Of a stretch of 64,000 bases of DNA, positions 16,087 to 23,693 are shown in pieces. Source of the stretch: Nocardiopsis_C rhodophaea (GTDB lineage: Bacteria > Actinomycetota > Actinomycetes > Streptosporangiales > Streptosporangiaceae); NCBI RefSeq assembly GCF_039530945.1, contig NZ_BAAAPC010000003.1, positions 62,001 to 126,000 of the forward strand, read 5' to 3'. A program made the translations under genes and the position numbers. The notes beneath the pieces were generated by a model. It had not been told where the DNA came from and did no database searches. It worked only from the letters and a program-made list of their open reading frames with translations. Numbering within the stretch: position 1 is the first letter of the stretch; each line of letters opens with the position of its first letter.

Positions 16087-17243
16087 TGCGTGTCCTTTCC
16101 GTCGTCGACGTAGCCGTTGTCGTCCTCGAAGTCGTCGTCGATCGGCGTCTCGGGGGCAGCACCGCCCCGGGCGACGGCCATGACCTCGCGGGCCAGTGCT
16201 TCGTCGGCGTCGCGGCGGCCCATCTTGGCGGCGGCTTCCGACATCGAGACGATCCGGTCGGTGTCAGTCAGCAGCGGGATGAGGTTCTGCTGGATCCACT
16301 GCGGGGTGAGCTCGGCGTTGGGGACCATGAGTCCGCCCCCGGCCTCCACGATCGGCTCGGCGTTGAGCCGCTGCTCGCCGTTGCCGATCGGCAGGGGAAC
16401 GAACGTGGCGGGCAGGCCCACGGCGGTGAGCTCGGCGCAGGTCAGGGCGCCGGACCGGCACATGGCCATGTCGGCGGCGGCGTAGGCCATGTCCATGCGG
16501 TCGACGTAGGGCACGGCGACGTAGGGGACGCCGTCGCGGGTGAGGTCCTTGGGCTCCTCGGCGTTCTTCGGCCCCACGACGTGCAGGACCTGGACGCCCG
16601 CGGCGCTGAAGGCCTCGGCGCAGTCGAACGCGGCCTGGTTGACGGCTTGGGCGCCCTGGGAACCGCCGAAGATGAGCAGCGTGGGCAGGTCGGGGCGGAG
16701 CCCGAAGAAGGCGCGCGCCTTGTCGCCCATGCTCAGGCGGTCGAGCCGGGAGATCTGCTCGCGCAGCGGGATACCGATGTAGCGCCCGTTGCGGATCTCG
16801 GTGTGCGGGTGGCCGGTGTAGACGTGCGGGGTCAGCCGCGCGCCGAGTCGGTTGGCGAGCCCGGGGAGCGGGTTGGCCTCGTGGATGACGATCGGGATCC
16901 GGCGGCGGCGGGCGGCCAGGTAGCCGGGGGTGGCGACGTAGCCGCCGAAGCCGACCAGTACCTCGGCCTGGATACGGTCGAGGTGCTCGCACGCGGCGCT
17001 GACCGCGCCGGCGAGCTTGCCCGGGACCGACAGCAGTTTGGGGGTGAGCTTGCGGGGCAGGGGCACGGCCGGGATTTCGCCCAGCTCGTAACCCCGCAGT
17101 GGCACAAGGCGGGTCTCCAGTCCCCGCTCGGTTCCCAGACACACGATCTGGGTGTTCGGGTCGATACGCCGCAGCGCATCGGCCAGGGAGAGCGCGGGCT
17201 CGATATGCCCGGCCGTTCCACCTCCGGCGAGGGCTACCCTCAT
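16083..17243 (-). CDS. murG: UDP-GlcNAc:lipid I N-acetylglucosaminyltransferase
   Basis: 386 aa. This GT28 enzyme converts lipid I to lipid II on the inner face of the membrane. The first glycine loop is GGGTAGHIEPAL (about 7-18) and the second is IFGGSQGAQAVNQ (about 200). The UDP-GlcNAc-site block MCRSGALTCAELTAVGLP ends near residue 300. An acidic C-terminal tail (DDDFEDDNGYVDDGKD) follows the fold. The ATG at 17243 overlaps the ftsW stop as ATGA and has AGGAGG about 11 nt upstream. In-frame sequence further upstream belongs to ftsW and is rejected. Confidence 0.97.
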   Translation of the reverse strand: MRVALAGGGTAGHIEPALSLADALRRIDPNTQIVCLGTERGLETRLVPLRGYELGEIPAVPLPRKLTPKLLSVPGKLAGAVSAACEHLDRIQAEVLVGFGGYVATPGYLAARRRRIPIVIHEANPLPGLANRLGARLTPHVYTGHPHTEIRNGRYIGIPLREQISRLDRLSMGDKARAFFGLRPDLPTLLIFGGSQGAQAVNQAAFDCAEAFSAAGVQVLHVVGPKNAEEPKDLTRDGVPYVAVPYVDRMDMAYAAADMAMCRSGALTCAELTAVGLPATFVPLPIGNGEQRLNAEPIVEAGGGLMVPNAELTPQWIQQNLIPLLTDTDRIVSMSEAAAKMGRRDADEALAREVMAVARGGAAPETPIDDDFEDDNGYVDDGKDTQ

Positions 17244-18604
17244 CGTCGCCGATTCCTCCTCGCTTGAACCTGCGTCGGACGCGATCCGTTCTTTGCCTGC
17301 GCCGCACTCCCGGTTTTTCTCCCGGTCCCGGCATTGTCCAGGCCAAGCCAGCTTAGAACCCTTTGCGCCCGACTCGGACCGCGAGCGGCCAGGGCTCTGC
17401 GGGCCGCGGGCTCGTTCTTCGCGAGCGCGAGCAGCACCCCCAGCGCCAGCATGGTCGGGATCAACGACGATCCCCCGGCCGAGACCAGGGGAAGCGGGAT
17501 GCCCGTGATGGGCATAAGACCGAGGACCGTTCCGATGTTGACCATCGCCTGGACCACGATCCATCCGGTCAGCGACGTGGCGGCCAACCGCGCGAAGGGG
17601 TCCCTGGCCCGCGAGGCGACACGCAGACCAGCGTAGCCCAGGACACCGAACAGTCCGACAACGATAAGCGTCCCGATCAGCCCGAGTTCCTCACCGATGA
17701 TCGCGAAGATGAAGTCGCTCTCCGGGTGCGGCAGTACCCCCCACTTCTCCAAGCTGCCGCCGATGCCGCGGCCGAACACCCCGCCGCTCCCGAGCGCGTA
17801 CAGCCCGTGCAGGAGTTGAAAACCGGTCCCCGTGGGGTCGTCCTCGGGATTGAGGAACGAGGTCAGACGTCCTTTACGGAACGGCTCGACGGCGATCATG
17901 ATCGCGCCTAGCGCGGCCACCAGCCCGATCATGCCGCAGATCAGCCTCGTGGGCGCGCCCACCACCCACAGCAGCGAGAGGAAGATGGTGAGCAGCACAA
18001 AGGAGGTGCCCAGGTCGGTTCCGATGAGAACCAGGAGTACCAGGACGCCACACCCGGGGAGCAGCGGCATCAGCAGCTGGCGCCAATCGACCAGCTGCTT
18101 GAGCTCCTCCTTGCGCGCCAGGATGTTGGCGCCCCACAGCGCGAACGCGAGCTTGGCGGGCTCCGAGGCCTGGATCGTCACGCCTCCGATCTCCAGCCAC
18201 CGCATCGCCCCGGCGCCATACTCCTCGCCCTTGAACATGGTGATGATCAGCAGCGCGACAGAGATGATCATCGCCGGGTAGCCGATCACCCGCAGCACCT
18301 TCACCGGCAGCTGGGACGCCACCACCAACAACGGCAGGCCGATCGCGGCGGCCACGACCTGCTTGCGGAACAGGGACAGCGCCGAACCGGTCTCGGTGTA
18401 GGAGTCGACCATCGACGACGACCACACCATGACCAGTCCGAGCATGATGAGCAGCGCGCTGCTGCCGAACAGCAGGTAGTAGGAGGTCAGCGGCCGATTC
18501 ACCACCTGCGGAAACTCCCGCACCCGCGCCAGTACCCGACCGATGGTGCCGTTCCCCCGCTCCTCCGCCCCGCCGGCGGAGGAAGCCGATGTCGACACCG
18601 CCAT
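17240..18604 (-). CDS. ftsW: Septal SEDS glycosyltransferase FtsW
   Basis: 454 aa, ten-helix SEDS peptidoglycan polymerase that works with FtsI. The conserved block SDFIFAIIGEELGLIG carries the catalytic-type Asp, and GIPLPLVSAGGSS is near the C-terminal helices. An Arg/Lys/Gln-rich cytoplasmic tail of about 50 residues follows. The start is followed upstream by the 812-bp repeat-rich gap that separates it from murD, an interruption not usual in the compact dcw cluster. It is coupled to murG. Confidence 0.96.
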   Translation of the reverse strand: MAVSTSASSAGGAEERGNGTIGRVLARVREFPQVVNRPLTSYYLLFGSSALLIMLGLVMVWSSSMVDSYTETGSALSLFRKQVVAAAIGLPLLVVASQLPVKVLRVIGYPAMIISVALLIITMFKGEEYGAGAMRWLEIGGVTIQASEPAKLAFALWGANILARKEELKQLVDWRQLLMPLLPGCGVLVLLVLIGTDLGTSFVLLTIFLSLLWVVGAPTRLICGMIGLVAALGAIMIAVEPFRKGRLTSFLNPEDDPTGTGFQLLHGLYALGSGGVFGRGIGGSLEKWGVLPHPESDFIFAIIGEELGLIGTLIVVGLFGVLGYAGLRVASRARDPFARLAATSLTGWIVVQAMVNIGTVLGLMPITGIPLPLVSAGGSSLIPTMLALGVLLALAKNEPAARRALAARGPSRAQRVLSWLGLDNAGTGRKTGSAAQAKNGSRPTQVQARRNRRR

Positions 18605-18738
18605 ACGTCACCTCCGCCTACGCCCCTCTATACCCGGCGTCGACCAAGTCTGATGGCTACACGCCCCAAGCCGTAGGACATTTCGCGCGTGTTGGGCGGT
18701 TTTCCAGTCCATCCCGCCGTGCTTCCCGCCACACCCGC

Positions 18739-18800
18739 CGGTGATCACCGCCATTGTCCCGGCTACCCCGACAGAATCGGGGCGCGCACCGTGATCACCG
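18739..18800. repeat. 62-bp palindrome-bounded repeat, copy C
   Basis: Bounded by CGGTGATCACCG (18739-18750, a perfect 12-bp palindrome) and CCGTGATCACCG (18789-18800). Aligned without gaps to copy A (6772-6833), 25 of the 38 inner bases match. Two end positions differ from A and B with matching changes at their pairing partners. Confidence 0.7.
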
Positions 18801-19030
18801 CCTGGTGCGGCAGAGTGCGGGCGCCTAGGGTCTGCTGGACGGCCTTGTCGGTGCTCTTCCTTTCCGGTGTTCTTGGGTGAAAAGCGGCACCGAGGGCGGA
18901 GGGGGCTGGGGGCGCCGGTCGCCCGGCGGGTGCGGCGGAGCGGGGCCCGCAGCTCGGGGCGTCCCTTCTCGCTTCGCGTGCGGCGCCTTCCGCGATTCGG
19001 GAGCACTCCACCGCCACAGCCCCCCTCTGG

Positions 19031-19092
19031 CGATGATCATGGGGAATGTCCCGACAAACCGGACAAAACCGGGACCGTTCCCATGATCATCG
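19031..19092. repeat. 62-bp palindrome-bounded repeat, copy B
   Basis: Ends CGATGATCATGG and CCATGATCATCG are identical to copy A, and 29 of the 38 inner bases match in the same orientation (16 of 38 in the opposite orientation). Flanking homology to copy A runs in the opposite orientation. Confidence 0.8.
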
Positions 19093-19416
19093 CGGGGAAC
19101 GTGGGGCAAACCGGGCATACCCGGCGTCCGGCGGCCCGCACGTCGGATTCCGGGCCGCCCGCATGCCCCGCCCGGGAGCCGACCAGGGGCGCCCCACCCC
19201 CATCCCTCGTCGCCGCTGCCGTCCCCGCTCGACCGGGGAGGAGACCGGTGGGGCGGGCGGTCGTTGCCCCGCCCGGCCGCGTCCCCTGAGGCGACCGGCA
19301 CCCCCAACGCCCGCCGCCCTCGCTGCCGCTTTTCACCCAAGGACGCCGGAAAGAAAGACCGTCGACACGGCCGCTCAGCAAACCCCGAAGGCCCTCACTG
19401 GCGGTGCCGCGCCGCC

Positions 19417-20877
19417 CTACGCGCCGATGCCCCGCACGACCTCGGTGAACGCGTCGCCGCGGACGTTGTAGTCGGTGAACATGTCCATCGACGCCGCAGC
19501 GGGGGCCAGCAGCACGGTGTCGCCCTCGTGGGCCAGCTCCGCGGCGGCCTTGACCACCTCGGCCATGGCGCCGCGGCCGTCGGTGTCGGCGATGTCGACG
19601 ACCGGGACGTCCGGGGCGTGGGCCGCCAGGGCATCGCGCAGGCGGGCGCGGTCCTGGCCGATCAGCACGGCGCCGCGGAGGCGGGGGGCCGCGGAACGGA
19701 CGAGGTCGTCGACGTCGGCGCCCTTGAGGAGTCCGCCGGCCACCCACACGACGGACGCGTACGAGGCAAGGGACGCCGCGGCCGCGTGGGGGTTGGTGGC
19801 CTTGGAGTCGTCGACGTAGTCGACGCCCCCGACGGTGGCCACGTGGGAGATGCGGTGGGGCTCCGGCGCGAAGGCCGCGAGTCCGGCGCGCACCGCCCCG
19901 GGGGCCACGCCTACGGACCGGGCCAGCGCCGCGGCGGCCAGGGCGTTGGCGACGTTGTGCGGAACCGCCGGGACGACATCGCCCAGCGTGGCGAGCTCTT
20001 CGGCGCTGTGCAGCGGGTCGTCGACGAAGGCGCGGTCCACCAGCAGGTCCTCCACCACGCCCAGTTCTCCGGGGCGCGGGGTGTCCAGGGCGAAGCCGAT
20101 CAGCGGTGCGGTCGCGTCGCCCGCCTGGGCCAGGCGCAGGGACCACTCGTCGGCGGTGTTGGCCACGCGGATCGTGCCGGGGGCGTGGATACGTCCCTTG
20201 GCTTGGGCGTAGGACTCCAGGCCGCCGTGCCAGTCGAGGTGGTCAGGGGCCACGTTGAGGACGACGGCGGCGTGCGGGCGCAGCGAGGAGGACCAGTGCA
20301 GCTGGAAGCTGGACAGCTCGACCGCGAGGAGTTGGGGATAGGCGCCCTTTTCGTCGGGTAGGGCGGCCTCGATGACGGGGGTGCCGACATTGCCGACCGC
20401 GACGGCGTCGCGGCCGTCGGCGCGCAGCATCGCCTCCAGCATCCGCACCGTCGTGGTCTTGCCGTTGGTGCCGGTGACCGCCAGCCAGATCTGGTCGGCG
20501 GGCTTGAGCCGCCAGGCCAGTTCGACGTCCCCGATGACCTCGATGCCCGCCTCGGTGGCGGCCACCAGCAGCGGGGAGTCGGGCCGCCAGCCGGGCGAGG
20601 TGACCACGAGGTCGGTCCCCGGCGGCGGGGTATCGGCGGCACCGAGCCGCACATCGGCGCCCTCCGCCCGCAGGTCGGCGGCCACGCGCCGGGTGGCCTC
20701 GTCGTCGCGCCCGTCGACGACGGTCACTCGCGCGCCGTGGGCGAGCAGTACACGGGCCACGGGCGGCCCGGACACGCCCAGCCCGGCCACGCACACGGCG
20801 CGGCCGCTGAGCCGGGTCGGGAAGGCGGCGGTCTCGCTCACGGTCTCGCTCTCGCTCACGCTTATCTCGGCATCCAT
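19417..20877 (-). CDS. murD: UDP-N-acetylmuramoylalanine-D-glutamate ligase
   Basis: 486 aa, cytoplasmic Mur ligase adding D-Glu. The N-terminal domain is AVCVAGLGVSGPPVARVLL (about residues 25-43), the ATP loop is VTGTNGKTTTVRML (about 135-148), and YVDDSKATNPHAA is near 360. The ATG at 20877 overlaps the 3' end of mraY by 16 bp; GTG codons about 7-12 codons downstream are alternative starts, as the first 20 residues (rich in Ser/Glu/Val) are not conserved. It is part of the murE-murF-mraY-murD run. Its 3' end abuts the repeat-rich gap. Confidence 0.95.
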   Translation of the reverse strand: MDAEISVSESETVSETAAFPTRLSGRAVCVAGLGVSGPPVARVLLAHGARVTVVDGRDDEATRRVAADLRAEGADVRLGAADTPPPGTDLVVTSPGWRPDSPLLVAATEAGIEVIGDVELAWRLKPADQIWLAVTGTNGKTTTVRMLEAMLRADGRDAVAVGNVGTPVIEAALPDEKGAYPQLLAVELSSFQLHWSSSLRPHAAVVLNVAPDHLDWHGGLESYAQAKGRIHAPGTIRVANTADEWSLRLAQAGDATAPLIGFALDTPRPGELGVVEDLLVDRAFVDDPLHSAEELATLGDVVPAVPHNVANALAAAALARSVGVAPGAVRAGLAAFAPEPHRISHVATVGGVDYVDDSKATNPHAAAASLASYASVVWVAGGLLKGADVDDLVRSAAPRLRGAVLIGQDRARLRDALAAHAPDVPVVDIADTDGRGAMAEVVKAAAELAHEGDTVLLAPAAASMDMFTDYNVRGDAFTEVVRGIGA

Positions 20878-21917
20878 TCCAGGTAGAACAGGCCGATGCC
20901 GACACCGACGAACAGGCCCTGGATGATCCAGAACCGGATCACGATGGTGGTCTCGGCCCATCCCTTGAGTTCGAAGTGGTGCTGCAGCGGCGCCATGCGG
21001 AACACCCGTTTACCGGTGAGCCGGAACGAGGTGATCTGGATCATCACCGACAGGGTGATCAGCACGAACAGGCCACCGATGATGAGCAGCAGCAGCTGGG
21101 TGCGCGTGGTGATCGCCAGGCCGACGATGAGGCCGCCCAGCGCCAGCGAGCCGGTGTCACCCATGAAGATCTTGGCGGGAGGCGCGTTGTACCAGAGGAA
21201 CCCGATGCAGCCGCCGAGCACCGCCGCCGCGACGACCGCGAGGTCGAGGGGGTCGCGCACCGGGTAGCAGCTCGGTTCGAGCGCCTGGGTGCAGCTCTGC
21301 CGCAGCTGCCAGTTGCCGATGATGACGTAGGCGACCAGGGAGAGGATCGTGGCGCCGGTGGCCAGGCCGTCGAGGCCGTCGGTGAGGTTCACCGCGTTGG
21401 AGAAGCCGACGATGAGGAACAGCGCCCAGATCACGAAGACGCCGATCATCAGCGGCGGCCCGAAGTCGCGCAGGAAGGAGAGCTGCGGGGAGGCGGGGGT
21501 GTAGCCGTAACCGTTGGGGAACTGGGTGACGCCCACGGCGAAGCCCACGCCCACGACGGTCTGGCCGAGCATCTTCGCGCCGCTGCGCAGACCCAGACTG
21601 CGGCGTTTGTAAATCTTGATGAAGTCGTCGAGGAAGCCGACGGCTCCCATACCGACGAACAGGAACATGACCAGCAGGCCCGACACCGTCGGCCGGGTCA
21701 TCAGCGCCAGGTGGGAGCCGAAGTAACCGATGACCGCGCCGAGGATGATGACGATGCCGCCCATGGTGGGCGTGCCCTGCTTGGTCTTGTGCCCCTCCGG
21801 TCCGTCGTCGCGGACCTCCTGACCGAATTTGAACCGGAACAGGATCCGGATCACCATCGGCATGAGCGCCATTGAGAAGATGAGAGAGAGCGCCGATGCG
21901 AGCAGGATGCCGGTCAC
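20862..21917 (-). CDS. mraY: Phospho-N-acetylmuramoyl-pentapeptide transferase (lipid I synthase)
   Basis: 351 aa, polytopic membrane enzyme of about ten helices that moves phospho-MurNAc-pentapeptide to undecaprenyl phosphate. Catalytic-site motifs are visible: GFLDDFIKIYKRRS (Asp pair near 98), NAVNLTDGLDGLA (near 175-187) and MGDTGSLALGG (near 250). PLQHHFELKGW near the C-terminus is the HHH-type motif. The start ATG overlaps the murF stop as ATGA, so translation is coupled. Confidence 0.97.
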   Translation of the reverse strand: MTGILLASALSLIFSMALMPMVIRILFRFKFGQEVRDDGPEGHKTKQGTPTMGGIVIILGAVIGYFGSHLALMTRPTVSGLLVMFLFVGMGAVGFLDDFIKIYKRRSLGLRSGAKMLGQTVVGVGFAVGVTQFPNGYGYTPASPQLSFLRDFGPPLMIGVFVIWALFLIVGFSNAVNLTDGLDGLATGATILSLVAYVIIGNWQLRQSCTQALEPSCYPVRDPLDLAVVAAAVLGGCIGFLWYNAPPAKIFMGDTGSLALGGLIVGLAITTRTQLLLLIIGGLFVLITLSVMIQITSFRLTGKRVFRMAPLQHHFELKGWAETTIVIRFWIIQGLFVGVGIGLFYLEWMPR

Positions 21918-23335
21918 TTGGCGTCCTCCCCGGACTTGAGCAGCTCGGCGACCCGTTCCAGCCCGGCCACGCGCGATCCCTTCAGCATGACGACGTCTCT
22001 TGCCCGCAGGCGCTCACGCAGCGCCGCGGCCGCGGCCGGGGCATCGGGGACCTGCACGATCTCCCCCCGCCACCCGGGCACGCTCCGCGCTCCATCAGCG
22101 ATGGGCGCGGCCTCACTTCCAACGATGACAAGCCCGGCGACCCCGGTCTCGGCCGCGCGTCGGCCGATGGCCTCGTGCTCAGCGCGGTGCCGCTCCTCGC
22201 CGAGTTCTGCCATCTGCCCCAGCACGGCGATGGACCGCCGGTGCTCCCCGAGCGTCTGGAGCGTCCGCAGCGCGGCGGACATGGACTCGGGGTTGGCGTT
22301 GTACGCGTCGTTGACGACCGTGATGCCGTCGTCCAGCTCGTCGATCTCCATCCGCCACCGGCTGACGGGGCCGGCCTGGCCCAGAGCAGCGGCGATGGCG
22401 TCGATGTCCATCCCGGCCTCCGCCGCCACGGCGGCGACGGCCAGCGCGTTGTGCACCTGGTGGGTGCCGACCAGCGCGAGGCGCACCCGCGCGCTGCGCC
22501 CACCGAGCTCCAGGGTGAACGCGGCCCGCCCGGAGCCGTCGAGCTCGACGTCGGTGGCGCGCACGCCGGCGCCGGCGCCGGCGCCGTAGGAGACCACGCG
22601 CGCCTTGGTGCGGGCCGCCATCCCGATCACGGCGTCGTCGTCGGCGTTGAGCACGGCGACCCCGCCGTCGGCCGCGGTGGGGAGCGCCTCGACCAGCTCG
22701 CCCTTGGCCTGGGCGATGGCTTCTCTGCTGCCGAACTCGCCGACGTGGGCGCTGCCCACGTTGAGCACCACGCCGATGCGGGGCGGGGCGAGGGAGCACA
22801 GGTAGGAGATGTGCCCGGTGCCGCGCGCCCCGACCTCCAGGACCATGAACCGGGTCGCGGCGTCGGCGCGCAGCACGGTCAGGGGGTGGCCGATCTCATT
22901 GTTGTACGAGCCCTGTGTCGCGATCGTGGTGCCGCGGTGCTCCAGTACCTGGGCGAGCAGGTCCTTGGTCGTGGTCTTGCCGGACGAGCCGGTGATGCCG
23001 ATGACGTCGGTATGGGTCAGCTCGTCGGCGACGCCCCGTGCCAGGCGCCCCAGGGCGGCTTGGATCCCGTCGTCACCGCCGTCGACCAGCAGGTGCGGGG
23101 CGTCGACCGGGCGGGACGCCAGGACCGCCACCGCGCCCGCCTCAACGGCGGCGCCGGCGAAGTCGTGGCCGTCGACGTGTTCGCCGTGGAACGCGACGAA
23201 CAGCGAGCCCGACCGGGCCTGCCGCGAGTCGATCACGACCGGGCCGTTGACGATCTCCGCTGCACGCGCCGATCCGCTTAACCGGGATTGGGTGATCTCA
23301 GCGATCCGATCGAGCGTCAGCGCGATCAAATCCAC
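21914..23335 (-). CDS. murF: UDP-MurNAc-tripeptide-D-alanyl-D-alanine ligase
   Basis: 473 aa, the last cytoplasmic Mur ligase, adding D-Ala-D-Ala. The ATP loop GITGSSGKTTTKDLL is near 110-124, EVGARGTGHI is near 160, and NDAYNANPESM is near 330. A run of GCGCCG repeats in the DNA encodes GAGAGAGV near residue 253. A 358-bp gap separates it from murE, so it may have its own promoter, though I find no convincing -35/-10 pair there. It is coupled to mraY. Confidence 0.96.
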   Translation of the reverse strand: MDLIALTLDRIAEITQSRLSGSARAAEIVNGPVVIDSRQARSGSLFVAFHGEHVDGHDFAGAAVEAGAVAVLASRPVDAPHLLVDGGDDGIQAALGRLARGVADELTHTDVIGITGSSGKTTTKDLLAQVLEHRGTTIATQGSYNNEIGHPLTVLRADAATRFMVLEVGARGTGHISYLCSLAPPRIGVVLNVGSAHVGEFGSREAIAQAKGELVEALPTAADGGVAVLNADDDAVIGMAARTKARVVSYGAGAGAGVRATDVELDGSGRAAFTLELGGRSARVRLALVGTHQVHNALAVAAVAAEAGMDIDAIAAALGQAGPVSRWRMEIDELDDGITVVNDAYNANPESMSAALRTLQTLGEHRRSIAVLGQMAELGEERHRAEHEAIGRRAAETGVAGLVIVGSEAAPIADGARSVPGWRGEIVQVPDAPAAAAALRERLRARDVVMLKGSRVAGLERVAELLKSGEDAK

Positions 23336-23693
23336 TCCTCATGTCGGGGCCCGGTCCTCCGCGCCTGGGGCGCTCCGGCAGGAAGACGGCGCGAATACGG
23401 GGAAGCGCGGTACTCGTCTTCTTGGGAGCGGCGTCAGCACGCCACGGAGCCGGGCTGCGATTGCCGGACCTAACCTTAGAACATGTTGGGCCGCGGGGGT
23501 TGCGCCCAGGCCGGATCACGACCGATCCGTGATCACCTGTCCATGTCTTCGCCTCTCACGACCGTATTGCCCGTCATGGGGGATCCGTCGCGCACCGTCC
23601 CGACGTGTGCGGAAGCCGCTGTTCCGGTGCGGGGCCGTGGCCCCGCACCGGCGGCCCACCGGCACGGTGCGCCGGTTCGGCGCGGTGGGGCGC
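23336..23693. other. murE-murF intergenic region
   Basis: 358 bp with no credible gene. It contains the hairpin at 23624-23651, a GTGATCAC palindrome near 23528 and, on the minus strand, the -10-like hexamer TAAGGT near 23475 without a clear -35. Confidence 0.55.
23624..23651 (-). terminator. Hairpin after murE
   Basis: An 11-bp perfect stem, 23624-23634 with 23641-23651, lies 43 bp past the murE stop. It has no U tract on the minus strand (AAC follows), so it may be an actinobacterial-type terminator, an attenuator or a processing site. Confidence 0.5.

Larger units (their letters stand above)
18605..19416. repeat. 812-bp repeat-rich noncoding gap between murD and ftsW
   Basis: No credible gene is seen. 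The region contains two 62-bp palindrome-bounded cores (18739-18800 and 19031-19092) and a long imperfect inverted repeat: 18859-18899 matches the reverse complement of 19314-19354 at 37 of 41 positions, with weaker similarity extending on both sides (about 18829-18945 against 19260-19390). Because murD and ftsW are both on the minus strand, read-through would fold the whole gap into a large hairpin. Blocks 19147-19162 and 19184-19201 recur inverted at copy A near 6.6 kb. Confidence 0.75.

Noticed and set aside
16083..17564. Extension of murG upstream to 493 codons
   Set aside because: The extra sequence is inside ftsW in another frame; ATG 17243 with SD gives the conserved start.
22560..22600. 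GCGCCG microsatellite in murF
   Set aside because: It simply encodes a Gly-Ala run in a variable loop of MurF.
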